From positions 124,001 through 188,000 of the forward strand of contig LNDQ01000112.1 of the NCBI GenBank assembly GCA_001464695.1: DNA of 64,000 nt. Reading direction: 5' to 3'. The position numbers were made by a program, and so were the translations under genes. Source of the stretch: Betaproteobacteria bacterium Ga0077523 (lineage in GTDB: Bacteria; Pseudomonadota; Gammaproteobacteria; Burkholderiales; Ga0077523). Of this stretch, positions 41,286-49,873 are shown in pieces. Under the pieces are notes generated by a model that ran no database searches, was not told the origin of the DNA, and saw only the letters and a list, made by a program, of their open reading frames with translations. How positions within the stretch are numbered: position 1 is the first letter of the stretch; every line of letters starts with the position of its first letter.

Positions 41286-42047
41286 ATGGATCAATGGGTG
41301 TATCTGCTGCGAAAGCTGGTTGGCACCGCTTTGCTGCCCCCTGTCGGCCCCGTGCTGCTGCTGGCGCTGGCCCTTGCCTTGATTCCCCGGCGGCGCGTGC
41401 TGGGTCTCGCGATCGCCTGGTTCGTGGCGCTCTTCCTGATGGCGCTGTCGATTCCGTGGGTCGCGGGTACGCTGACATTGGCGATCGGGGGCGTCGCGGC
41501 GCCCGTGAGCCCCGATCAACTCCGCGAGGCTCAGGCGATCGTCGTGATGGGCGGCGGGCTGCGGCCCGAGGCGCCGGAGTTCGGTACCGATGCACCGGGC
41601 ATCCTCACGCTCGAGCGAGTGCGCTACGCCGCTTTCCTGGCCCGGTCGTCCAAGGCGCCGATTCTGGTGACGGGGGGTCCCACCGCCAACACCCGCTCCG
41701 AGGCCGATGTGATGGCCGACGTGCTCGAGAAGGAGTATTCAGTGCCGGTCCGCTGGCGTGAGGGGCGGGCGCGCAACACGCGTGAGAACGCCCTGTTCAG
41801 TGCCGAGATCCTCAAGGCGGCCGGCATCACGAAGGTGGCGGTGGTGAGCCACGCGGTCGACACCCGGCGAGCGCTGCGGGAGTTTCGCGCCGTGGGCATC
41901 GAGCCCATCGCCGCCCCGACCCACCTCCCCGGGAGCGGACTGGTGCTCCCGTGGGACTTCATTCCGAACATGGGCTCCTTCGCGGCGAGCCATCTCGCGC
42001 TATACGAACTTCTCGGCAACATCGCAGCCTGGGTCGTCGGGCGCTGA
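41286..42047 (+). CDS. YdcF/ElyC-family (DUF218) membrane protein
   Basis: 253 residues. Two N-terminal membrane helices, then a DUF218 domain with IVVMGGGLRPEAPE, VTGGPTANTRSEADVM, the catalytic-looking REGRARNTRENA and VVSHAVDTRRALREF. The family acts around polyisoprenoid-linked envelope precursors in other bacteria. In this locus it may balance the carrier lipid. Divergent from the EpsB-type gene. Confidence 0.9.
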   Translation: MDQWVYLLRKLVGTALLPPVGPVLLLALALALIPRRRVLGLAIAWFVALFLMALSIPWVAGTLTLAIGGVAAPVSPDQLREAQAIVVMGGGLRPEAPEFGTDAPGILTLERVRYAAFLARSSKAPILVTGGPTANTRSEADVMADVLEKEYSVPVRWREGRARNTRENALFSAEILKAAGITKVAVVSHAVDTRRALREFRAVGIEPIAAPTHLPGSGLVLPWDFIPNMGSFAASHLALYELLGNIAAWVVGR

Positions 42048-42071
42048 GGGCCTCAGGCCCGTCAGGGGAAC

Positions 42072-42227
42072 GTCACCTCAGCCCTCCCCGGGCCGCCCCA
42101 AGAGGGCTGGCCCCCTGGGGGGAAGGGCCGCAGGCCCATCGGGGGGGATGTCACCTTGAGCCCTCGCCGGGCCGCCCCAAGAGGGCTGGCCCCCTGGGGG
42201 GAAGGGCCACAGGCCCATCGGGGGGAC
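42072..42227. repeat. Two tandem copies of a 78-bp GC-rich unit
   Basis: Copies at 42072-42149 and 42150-42227 differ at only a few positions. Each holds G- and C-runs able to form hairpins (GGCCCCCTGGGGGG). They lie between convergent stops of the YdcF and nucleotidyltransferase genes and may serve as a terminator. There is no coding sense. Confidence 0.85.
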
Positions 42228-42228
42228 C

Positions 42229-43356
42229 TCATTCTTCGGCAGCGCTGGACGGGCGCAGCCGTTCCTTGGCTGCGCGGATCGCCTTGTGGAACGCGTGGTA
42301 GGCGAGGAGCCGAGGAGGCATGCGCTGCCACAGATAGCGCAGGTTCAAGAGGCGGGCCGCAATGCTGCGAGCAATGTGGCGCGGCCCTTCCGGCGCGGGT
42401 GGCGGCAGCGTGCGCGCGAAGAGTGCGCCCATCCACCAGCGTAGCGGTGCCAGCGGTGCGGCAGCAGCGAGTGGTCCTTCCGCGACCTCCGGCACCGGCG
42501 TATGCAGCCACACGCGACACACTGCGATCGCATACCAGAGCGGCCGCTCGAGTTGCGCTCGGCGGGCCTCTTCGAGGGCTGTCATCCAAGCCTCCGGGGC
42601 TTCAAGCCACTCGCGCGCGAGGCAATCGATGTCGACCAGATCGCGCAGTTTCGATACGCAGTCCGAATCGGCAAACACGTGCGCAGCGGCATGCAGCAGC
42701 CGATGCACCGGATGCAGCACGGCGAATCGCGTGCCCTCCACCGGTTGCGCCATGTCGAACAGGCGCTGCGCATCGGGGCGATAGCGCGACGTGACCGGGA
42801 CGATGGTGTGGTGCACGTCGAGTTGCATCGGTCGTTCGGGAAACCGCAGTGGGGGCAGTTCGTGGGACCACTCGCGGTAGTAGCGCTGGTCGTAGGCGTC
42901 GGTCGTCTCGCTTTCCCATCCGGCGAAGATCAATGCGTCTTCAACCTTCTGCAAATGGGCTCTCGGCACCATCAGATCGACGTCTTCGAAGATGCGACCG
43001 TGGCCGGTGCGCGACCCGAGCGCCGCGTAGGCCGCTCCCTTCAAGAGGACGATGGGCCCGTCGTAGTCGCCCAGCGCCTCCGCCACGGCACGCAGTTCCA
43101 CACCTGCCATCGCTGCGCGCTGTAAGGACACGCGATAGTCGCTTTCGAGCATTTGCGCGGCCGCTTGCGGAATCCTCGCGAGCATTCCGGCAGCGCTCAG
43201 GCGCGCATGGAGCGCACCCAGCAGTTTGGCGCTGCGCCCCGCCCGGACGGCGAGGTCCCAGTCGGCCGGCGACCAGCCCAACGCTTCGTCCGGCTGGGTG
43301 AGCAGCGACAGCAACAGTCGGGCGTGCCGTGCAGGCGGCGGGTTCGAAGCGGCCAT
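42229..43356 (-). CDS. EPS-locus nucleotidyltransferase-like protein
   Basis: 375 residues. The nucleotidyltransferase core is visible: VLLKGAAYAAL near residue 105, then GRIFEDVDLMVPRAHL (Asp-x-Asp-type metal site written EDVDLMV), followed by QLDVHHTIVP as the third acidic strand. The C-terminal half is helical. Such genes occur with HprK-like kinases and PqqD-like proteins in EPS and lasso-peptide clusters. Start at ATG 43356; the extension to 43497 overlaps the kinase gene. The substrate is not known. Confidence 0.85.
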   Translation of the reverse strand: MAASNPPPARHARLLLSLLTQPDEALGWSPADWDLAVRAGRSAKLLGALHARLSAAGMLARIPQAAAQMLESDYRVSLQRAAMAGVELRAVAEALGDYDGPIVLLKGAAYAALGSRTGHGRIFEDVDLMVPRAHLQKVEDALIFAGWESETTDAYDQRYYREWSHELPPLRFPERPMQLDVHHTIVPVTSRYRPDAQRLFDMAQPVEGTRFAVLHPVHRLLHAAAHVFADSDCVSKLRDLVDIDCLAREWLEAPEAWMTALEEARRAQLERPLWYAIAVCRVWLHTPVPEVAEGPLAAAAPLAPLRWWMGALFARTLPPPAPEGPRHIARSIAARLLNLRYLWQRMPPRLLAYHAFHKAIRAAKERLRPSSAAEE

Positions 43357-43403
43357 GGAAAGTGGGGCAGTCCCGCATCCTACTGCACGGGACCGCGGGT
43401 GCG

Positions 43404-44330
43404 TCAGTGACGTCTTGCTGCCACGGTATCGACCAGCGAGTCGACAGTCTGAATGCCAGAAGCGAGATCGGAGTAGGTGAGCCGATAGCACTCGCACGCT
43501 TCGATCACCTTGCAGGCGGCTTCGAAGCCCGCGGCGCCGAGCACTTCGTAGTTGAACGAATTCACGACCAGCTTGGAGAAAGCCTGGGAGCGACCCATTG
43601 CCTCGAGAGTGGTCTCGGCGTCCGCTTGGTAGAGCGGAAAGATGACGAGGCCGGGTTCGGCGGGCGCATGCCGTCGTTCGACGCTGGTCAAGTCGGGCGC
43701 GAGGTGCGCCACCGTGCCCTTGCGGGTCTTCGGAAAGGACGGGCCCAGTCGCGCCTGAGGGAACCGGGTCCGGATCACGTCGATCGATGCGTTCTTCAAG
43801 GCCGCGCCCTTCAGCATCGGCAACAACGCGCCGTCCTCAAAGCGAACGACCCCGAACTCGTCGGACAACAGCCGATAGCCGCTCAACATCAAGGCGGCCG
43901 TCAGCGTGCTCTTGCCGGAGCCAGGCACCGCCGGCAGGACGATGCCCACACCGCGCTTTTCCACCACGCCCGAGTGCAGCAGCAGGCAGTGGTTGTAGCG
44001 TTCGGCGAGAGTCCAGTTCACGCCCCACTCGAGCAGCGGCAAGTGGGTGTCGGCGGGGAACGGCTCGAACGGACGGTTGCCGTCGACGTCGAACTCGACT
44101 TGCGGGTGAATGAACCGCCGCACGCCCGGAACGCGTCGCACGGACGCGCTGACCTGGCAGAACGCGTCGGCATCGATGAGCGGAAACTCTGCGTACACGG
44201 CGCCGAGGGCTGCCGCCAGCCCCTTCGAATCGCTCCGCACCCGGATCGACGCCGACCCGATGTCGAGCACGATGCCGCTGGCATCCAGGCGCCGGGCCAG
44301 CGCAGCAGCGGACAACTCACCGATACGCAT
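43404..44330 (-). CDS. HprK-related kinase A (HPr-rel-A system)
   Basis: 308 residues. C-terminal part is like HPr kinase/phosphorylase: Walker A in AVPGSGKSTLTAAL near residue 138 and YRLLSDEFGVVRFEDG, the equivalent of the second metal motif. HPr itself and the PTS are not nearby, and the N-terminal half is unlike true HprK. This matches the HPr-rel-A family of EPS loci. It overlaps the PqqD-like gene by 14 bases. Relatives in lasso-peptide clusters phosphorylate the precursor; a peptide or protein target is likely here too. Confidence 0.9.
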   Translation of the reverse strand: MRIGELSAAALARRLDASGIVLDIGSASIRVRSDSKGLAAALGAVYAEFPLIDADAFCQVSASVRRVPGVRRFIHPQVEFDVDGNRPFEPFPADTHLPLLEWGVNWTLAERYNHCLLLHSGVVEKRGVGIVLPAVPGSGKSTLTAALMLSGYRLLSDEFGVVRFEDGALLPMLKGAALKNASIDVIRTRFPQARLGPSFPKTRKGTVAHLAPDLTSVERRHAPAEPGLVIFPLYQADAETTLEAMGRSQAFSKLVVNSFNYEVLGAAGFEAACKVIEACECYRLTYSDLASGIQTVDSLVDTVAARRH

Positions 44331-44607
44331 AGTCCGTCGCTACGGCAACCAGCCGCAAGTCCGTGAGCTGCGCCAGGGCATCGACGACGAACCGTTCGGC
44401 GTTGGTGGCATCGAGGTCGCTGGCTTCCAAGGCCGTGTCGACCAGGTCCTGCAAGGAGCAGGGTCCGGCGCCCAGCGCTTCCAGCACCGTGCCCACGAGC
44501 AGGTCGACGACGTGGGTTTCCCAGCGCAGCGGGTTGAAGACCGCGCAGCCGTCGTCGAAGAAATGAAGACGCGTTCCGGTCGCGTCGGCGAGGACCCAGC
44601 GAGGCAC
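44317..44607 (-). CDS. PqqD-like chaperone of the HPr-rel-A system
   Basis: 96 residues from a GTG start. The middle and end follow the PqqD/RRE plan: DDGCAVFNPLRWETHVVDLL (the beta-strand and helix that hold a precursor peptide) and a C-terminal winged-helix-like part. PqqD domains bind leader peptides and present them to modifying enzymes. It overlaps the HprK-like kinase gene, so the two very probably work as a pair. Confidence 0.88.
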   Translation of the reverse strand: MPRWVLADATGTRLHFFDDGCAVFNPLRWETHVVDLLVGTVLEALGAGPCSLQDLVDTALEASDLDATNAERFVVDALAQLTDLRLVAVATDYAYR

Positions 44608-44656
44608 CGGCTATCGACTCCGGACCGGCGCGTTACTCAACGCCGGGACAGCCGTA

Positions 44657-45157
44657 TCACTTCGGCCGCAGCGAGGTCCAGCAGGAGTTGGTGCACTTAT
44701 TGGAACCCGAATAGGATTCCCAGTGATAAGCGCAAGGCGTGCCCGAACTGTTGATCTTGACCAGGCAGTGCTTGAAGCTCGGCGTGGACGGCATGTGCTC
44801 GATGATGCCGGGGCCGCCCGGTACGTAGGAGCACGTCTTCGGCGTGACCGTATCCGGCGAGTATCGATCAAGCTCGTAGTAGCAGCTGCCGTTCATGCTC
44901 TTGATGAACTTGCGGCCCCACAGTCGCGTTGACTTGCCGTTGACGGGCACTGTCAGCTCGCACGGCTGGCACTTCCAGCGCATCCACTCGTCCGGCGTGT
45001 CGCACAGGAGCTTGTGGGGTGTGGGTTTCTGCGCATCGCGCTCGAGGCAGCGGTTGCTGGCCAGGGCGGTGGCGGAGGACGGACGAACGGTCAGGATGAC
45101 TGGCGCCGCCAGTCCAGCCTGAATGATCTTGCGCCGCTTTGCTTGCTGCTTGTCCAT
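44657..45157 (-). CDS. Cys-rich exported protein, candidate HPr-rel-A substrate
   Basis: 166 residues from ATG 45157. The N terminus (KRRKIIQAGLAAPVILTVRPSSATALAS) has a twin-Arg-like start and a hydrophobic helix, so it is probably exported, perhaps by Tat. The mature part has ten cysteines, several in close pairs (KCQPC, KCTNSC), and no known domain. It lies 49 bases before the PqqD-like gene, in the same direction, and is preceded by a good sigma-54 promoter. I do not recognise a family; its place suggests that it is the protein handled by the PqqD/HprK pair. Confidence 0.75.
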   Translation of the reverse strand: MDKQQAKRRKIIQAGLAAPVILTVRPSSATALASNRCLERDAQKPTPHKLLCDTPDEWMRWKCQPCELTVPVNGKSTRLWGRKFIKSMNGSCYYELDRYSPDTVTPKTCSYVPGGPGIIEHMPSTPSFKHCLVKINSSGTPCAYHWESYSGSNKCTNSCWTSLRPK

Positions 45158-45196
45158 GGGGATCGACCGCAAAACTCTGAGAAGTGCAGCGAATAT

Positions 45197-45212
45197 AGCA
45201 AGACGGGTTCCA
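45197..45212 (-). promoter_or_regulatory. Sigma-54 promoter of the Cys-rich protein gene
   Basis: On the minus strand: TGGAAC, 5 bases, TTGCT (consensus TGGCAC, 5 bases, TTGCA/T), with exactly 10 bases between GG and GC. Transcription would start about 45186, giving a leader of about 29 bases. Just upstream are a perfect inverted repeat CAACTC-GCT-GAGTTG (45229-45243) and a 10-bp direct repeat TGAGAAGTGC (45178-45187 and 45265-45274). Confidence 0.65.
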
Positions 45213-45308
45213 GTCGGAGCGTCTTGTTCAACTCGCTGAGTTGGCTGATATTTTTGAGACGCTTTGAGAAGTGCTTGGAGGTTCGGTGTAAGAAAATTCG
45301 ACGTCCTG

Positions 45309-47774
45309 CTAGTTCTCCGGGCGGCTTCGATGGTCGGCCCCGGCCCGGACCTTTCGCCGCAAGGCGTGCGGATAACGTCGCAGTACCAGCGCCAGCCAAA
45401 GGATCAGCATCAGCCACATCGTTAGCCGCGGCACGTCGACCAGACTGTCGAACAGGCCGACCGTCACGAAGCCCAGCAGGCTCGCCAGCGGCACGGCGGC
45501 CAAGAGTCCGGCGGCCTTGCCGCGGATCGCCAGACGGCCCAGAGCCACCAGCAGCGTGGCACCTAACGCAACCAGGCCGAGGATGCCCTGCTCGATGTAG
45601 ACGTGCAGCCCGAGGTTCTTGGCGTGCCAAGGCAGGTGCTGGCGGTCGGACGAGAAGAACCAATACGCGGGACCAGCTTCGAAGTCGCCGTTCCTCACGA
45701 TGCTGCGGCTGCGGCCGTCGATCACCTCGAGGTCGTCCACGTCGACCGCGCCGGCCCCGTCGAGATCCACCGAGACGGATGCCAGGCGGGGCGCGTACCA
45801 GGGGCCCGGATCGAGGTTTCCCGGTTCGGTGACGCCTTCCACGACCTGCCAGTCGCCCGCCTTGACTGCGATCGGGCGGACGACGCAATCGTCGGTGTAC
45901 AGCAGGTGCTTGCGGCAGACTTCGATGCGCACCACCGAGTCGCTCGATGCCCGCACCCGCGCCCGGTAGGCGAACGGACCCTTCACGTCGAGCGGTGCGG
46001 CCTGGGTGACGCGGAACATCTCACCGAAGCCCAGCAAGTGCCGTGGCGGACCAAGGCGCAGAAACGTCTCGCCGCCCGTGTCCAGCACCTGCCAGGTGCC
46101 TGGAAACAGCCCCTGGGGAACAGTCCAGAAGTAGCCTTCGGAATAGCGGCCGGCGCCGATGCCGAGCCAGCGGTCGGCTTCCGTCTGGATCAGCGACGCG
46201 CCGTGTTCCCAGTGAACGAGCCGCCCCTCGAGATCTGCGCCCACCGTCGACGCACGCGTATGGAAGTAGTAACTGCCGAACACGGCGGCTGCGAGCAGGC
46301 TCGCCAGACCCACCGTCCCCGCGACCAGCGCACCGCGGGCGCTCGGATGCCACAACCCCTTGCGGCTCAATGCTTGTGCGACGCCCGGCAGGGCGACGAG
46401 AACACCCGCGACGAGTGCTTCCGGGAGCGCCTGTTCGCCGCCCCAATGCACGGGGATAGCGACGGCACTGGCGATGATCCAGGCGAACACGGCCAGACCG
46501 ACGACGCGGACGCCGGCCACGTCCGGCCCGCGGCTCAACTGCCACGACAGCAGTGCGCCGGCCAGCGCAGCCACCAGGAACATTGCGTAAGGCCCCTTGG
46601 GAATCAGGGAAGCGGCCCACCCACTGGCGAGCGCTACGGCGGCACCGAGCACGACGGCGATCACGAACTCGATCCGGCGCATGCCGGCCAGGCGTCCCGC
46701 GAGCGTGTAAGTCAGGCCGGCACTCAGCAGCATGGCTGCCGCACCCCGATAGCCGCCGTGGTGAAACGCCAGCATCGCTACCACGATGGCGCTGACCACC
46801 GCCGCGCCCAGTGCGACCAACGGGCCGTTCCGCGCCGGCCTGGGCCCCTCGCCCTGGCTCGCGAGCGCCACGGCGCCGAGCGCCGCGCCGATGACCGCCA
46901 GCGCCAGGTACAGGCCGCGCGAGAACGTGGTGAGCAGGGCGTAGCTGCCCACCGCGAGGATTGACAGGCACAGAATCAGGCGCCATGGCGAGTGACGCGA
47001 CGACCACGCCGCGTAGAGCGCGAAGGGTACGGTGAGTGCCAGCCAGCCATCGAGCGCGGCACCGCCCACGTGCATTTCCCAGAACAGTGCCGTGGTGCGG
47101 TAGTCCTGGCTGAAGTCGGTGAGGCCGGGGAAAGCGAGGCGCTCCCAGAGTGCCGCTAGAGAGGCCGTGCCGAGGCCGAGCGCGAGCCCGAGGCAAAGAC
47201 GTTGGAAGGCGGCTTCGCCGTCGCGCCGCAGCGCCGAATGCAGGAACGGCAGCAACAGCAAAGGCAACAGATAGCCCTTGGCGACGCGGACCGCATTCAT
47301 GCTGCCCGAGTAACCGGTCCACGCTGCGAAGCTCTCCGGCGGAAACTCGCTCATGCCGCGCGCGAGCGCGATGAGGGCGGACAGCGCGATCGCGAGGATG
47401 CCGGCCCACGCCGTGACGCCAGCCCGGAAGGGCGAACGCTCGTCCGCACCGAGCGGTGCACGCTCGGCGATCGCGCGCAGGCTCAGGCATGCGACTGTCG
47501 TGAGCAACAGGGCGTCGCTCTCGGTGACGTGGATCTGCCCGCTCCAACGGGCGAGGTCCGCAATCGGCCAGAGGGCGGGGAGCAGCAGCAACCAGGTATC
47601 CGGCCGCGCGATCACGATGCTCCCGTAGAGCACCAGGGGCACGAGCATCACCCAAGGGCCGTACGCGTGACCGGCGAGCCACCAGGCGAGTGCTACGCCC
47701 GACAGCGGTAGTGCCACGAAAGCGTAGCCCCGCAATGCTCGCGACGGCCGGCCGCGTTGCTGAGCGGGTTCCAT
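45309..47774 (-). CDS. O-antigen ligase/polymerase-like membrane protein
   Basis: 821 residues, long for the family. About 14 or more membrane helices. The conserved ligase region is seen in TFSRGLYLALAVIGAALG. A large soluble insertion of about 170 residues (roughly 570-740) between late helices carries a beta-sandwich-like segment (GPFAYRARVRASSDSVVRIEV, VSVDLDGAGAVDVDDLEVID), which may bind sugar. It probably polymerises or transfers EPS chains at the outer face of the inner membrane. It starts 12 bases after the beta-helix gene stop. Confidence 0.85.
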   Translation of the reverse strand: MEPAQQRGRPSRALRGYAFVALPLSGVALAWWLAGHAYGPWVMLVPLVLYGSIVIARPDTWLLLLPALWPIADLARWSGQIHVTESDALLLTTVACLSLRAIAERAPLGADERSPFRAGVTAWAGILAIALSALIALARGMSEFPPESFAAWTGYSGSMNAVRVAKGYLLPLLLLPFLHSALRRDGEAAFQRLCLGLALGLGTASLAALWERLAFPGLTDFSQDYRTTALFWEMHVGGAALDGWLALTVPFALYAAWSSRHSPWRLILCLSILAVGSYALLTTFSRGLYLALAVIGAALGAVALASQGEGPRPARNGPLVALGAAVVSAIVVAMLAFHHGGYRGAAAMLLSAGLTYTLAGRLAGMRRIEFVIAVVLGAAVALASGWAASLIPKGPYAMFLVAALAGALLSWQLSRGPDVAGVRVVGLAVFAWIIASAVAIPVHWGGEQALPEALVAGVLVALPGVAQALSRKGLWHPSARGALVAGTVGLASLLAAAVFGSYYFHTRASTVGADLEGRLVHWEHGASLIQTEADRWLGIGAGRYSEGYFWTVPQGLFPGTWQVLDTGGETFLRLGPPRHLLGFGEMFRVTQAAPLDVKGPFAYRARVRASSDSVVRIEVCRKHLLYTDDCVVRPIAVKAGDWQVVEGVTEPGNLDPGPWYAPRLASVSVDLDGAGAVDVDDLEVIDGRSRSIVRNGDFEAGPAYWFFSSDRQHLPWHAKNLGLHVYIEQGILGLVALGATLLVALGRLAIRGKAAGLLAAVPLASLLGFVTVGLFDSLVDVPRLTMWLMLILWLALVLRRYPHALRRKVRAGADHRSRPEN

Positions 47775-47786
47775 CGGCGTCCTACC

Positions 47787-49004
47787 TCATGGTCCCAGGG
47801 ACTGAACTGCGCCAGGACTCAGCCGTCCATCCGGCCGCAGTGCCTTCGTCGACGCGGGTTGCACGTACTCGGCCGTGGGTCGCAGCGACATGCCGCGGAT
47901 AACGGGAGCCGGATTGGCGCGACCTACCAGCGGTGACGAAGCCTTGAGGCGCAGATCAAGCCGTGGCGCCAGCACGAAGTCCGACCACGCGGTGAGAGTC
48001 ACGTCGTCTCGCGTGACCTTGGCCGCTCCCAGATTCAGCGTGCCCGGCCCGACGAGGATGTTGTTGGAAAGCATGGCCACGGCCGCGCCCCGCTCCACGT
48101 GCACGAACACCCCGCCTTCGGTGCGGTCGTTCATGATCGTGTTGTGCGACAGGTACAGCTCGTTGGTACCGGCGGTATAACCCTCGCGTCCATAGGCGAT
48201 GATGATGGGGTTCTCCGTCGCGTTCGACTGCTGGATCAGGTTGCCGATCACGAAGGCCAACCCGCCGTTGGGAAATTCGAGTTCGTAGCTCGCGTTGCCG
48301 TCGAACTCGTCGGTGAGCCGGTTGTAGAGAATGTGATTCTCGCGCGCCCGGCTCTTCAGCAGGTGTCCCACCTTGCCACGGTGGAACCAGCTGCCCTTGA
48401 CGGTCAGCCGTGCGATCGAACCTGCGTAGAGGTTGTGGGTGTACCCATCGCCCGTGCCGTTGCGTTCGAACTCCGAATTCTCGATGACGAGTTCGGCCGC
48501 ACCGTCGTTGGCGGCGAGGATACCGTTCTCGTTGTCGCGGAACGCACAGCCACGCACCGTGAGCCGCCCCCGTTCGTGGCGGATGCCGGCGCCGTTGCGA
48601 TCGATCACCTTCGCGTCGCGGAACTCCAGGTTCTCGACCAGCATGTCGTCGGTGCGCACGACCCAGATTCCCTTGGCCTCTGCCGCGAGGCCGGTCGCGA
48701 ACAGCGTCGGGCGGCCGCCCACCCCGCGCACGGTGATGCGCCGTTGTGTCCACACAGCGACGTCGCCCAGATAATCGCCGGGATCCACTTCGATGGTATC
48801 GCCGTCGCGAGCGATCTTCGCGGCTTCCGCGATGCGCTTGTAAGTTCGAGCCCGTCCCACCTGTATTACCGTTGATGACCGAGAGACCACTTCGGTCAAG
48901 TCGCGCGGACCGGTCGCAGCGGTCTTGGCATTGCCGGCTTCGAGAGGACAACCGATGGTTGTAAACGCAAGTCCCCACGCCAGCACCCGCAAGGTCCGTC
49001 TCAT
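47787..49004 (-). CDS. Exported right-handed beta-helix protein
   Basis: 405 residues with a signal peptide (about 1-24; a Cys in TIGCPLEAG could be a lipobox). The rest is a parallel beta-helix with repeated strands (LTVRGCAFRDNENGILAAND, LVIENSEFERNGTG). Such folds are seen in polysaccharide lyases and epimerases, and the N-terminal DGDTIEVDPGDY is typical of the pectate-lyase superfamily. It probably edits or depolymerises the EPS in the periplasm. Start at ATG 49004. The 286 bases upstream hold no gene I can support. Confidence 0.85.
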   Translation of the reverse strand: MRRTLRVLAWGLAFTTIGCPLEAGNAKTAATGPRDLTEVVSRSSTVIQVGRARTYKRIAEAAKIARDGDTIEVDPGDYLGDVAVWTQRRITVRGVGGRPTLFATGLAAEAKGIWVVRTDDMLVENLEFRDAKVIDRNGAGIRHERGRLTVRGCAFRDNENGILAANDGAAELVIENSEFERNGTGDGYTHNLYAGSIARLTVKGSWFHRGKVGHLLKSRARENHILYNRLTDEFDGNASYELEFPNGGLAFVIGNLIQQSNATENPIIIAYGREGYTAGTNELYLSHNTIMNDRTEGGVFVHVERGAAVAMLSNNILVGPGTLNLGAAKVTRDDVTLTAWSDFVLAPRLDLRLKASSPLVGRANPAPVIRGMSLRPTAEYVQPASTKALRPDGRLSPGAVQSLGP

Positions 49005-49290
49005 GAAGCCTTGACCGGTAATTGATGACTGACCATTGCTCGCGGCATTCTCAAAGAAATTCTTGTCTTGACCCAATTTACTAGAGTTGTTGGGGACAAC
49101 GAACGTGTTCCTGGTTGACCAATTCGCGAAAGATGCGCTACATCGTGCAGGGGGCGGGAGAAGCCGCTTGATGTACGGCGCCCGCAATCGGCCCAGGCGA
49201 TCATCGCGCGATTCGATCTCGCTCCGGTGGGCACTAACGCTCGCGAAACAATTCGCGTGGACGACGCGACAGAGCGAGGACTCGGCAAGT

Positions 49291-49863
49291 TCAACGCCCG
49301 CGCCCGCCCTTGCCGAGTTCGAGACGGATGGGTTGCCTCGTCCGCCACGGATTCACCTCAACCACAGTCCCCGCGTTTCGCCACCCGGCTCGTGCGAATG
49401 CTCGAAGCGACGGCGTATTCGTGAACCACACTCGCGCGAAGAGTCTCGTGAAACCTCGCGTAACCATTGACTCGGCCGACCCGGATATGAGCCGCGCGGC
49501 AATCTGCCGACCTCTGAGCTCTGGCGCAGTGACGATCTGTACGAGCTTCGCCTCAGTGTCCGCCAGGGGCCAATACCCTCTTGTCCGGTAGCGCTCTCCG
49601 AACCAATAGATGCACACGGCTACAACTTGCCCATCCTCGAACCACCCAAAGGCTATCGCTTCGGACCCGCAGTACCAGGATTGCTCCCGAACAACTTGAT
49701 CCGAAGAACGCAGGATATCGTCGGCAGATACACAGCGGATGCTTCCTCCCCCGCTGTCGGCTGCAATCGAGGCACGCATTCCCGAGTCTGGGTAAGTGAG
49801 TATCCGGTACACCGAGTAGTCCCCAAAGACCAGTCTTGCGATGCCCTTTAGCGTTTCCTTCAT
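49291..49863 (-). CDS. GNAT-family acetyltransferase
   Basis: 190 residues. The acetyl-CoA site is readable as IVTAPELRGRQIAARLI near residue 112, and the C-terminal NTPSLRAFARAGWRNAG is the usual GNAT end. N-terminal part (KETLKGIARLVFGDYSVYRI) is longer than in minimal GNATs. Probably acetylates a sugar or amino sugar of the EPS. It and the next two genes have lower G+C than their neighbours. Confidence 0.82.
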   Translation of the reverse strand: MKETLKGIARLVFGDYSVYRILTYPDSGMRASIAADSGGGSIRCVSADDILRSSDQVVREQSWYCGSEAIAFGWFEDGQVVAVCIYWFGERYRTRGYWPLADTEAKLVQIVTAPELRGRQIAARLISGSAESMVTRGFTRLFARVWFTNTPSLRAFARAGWRNAGTVVEVNPWRTRQPIRLELGKGGRGR

Positions 49864-49873
49864 TGATCAGCTT

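Noticed and set aside
42072..42227. CRISPR array
   Set aside because: Only two directly adjoining copies with no spacers and no cas genes nearby.
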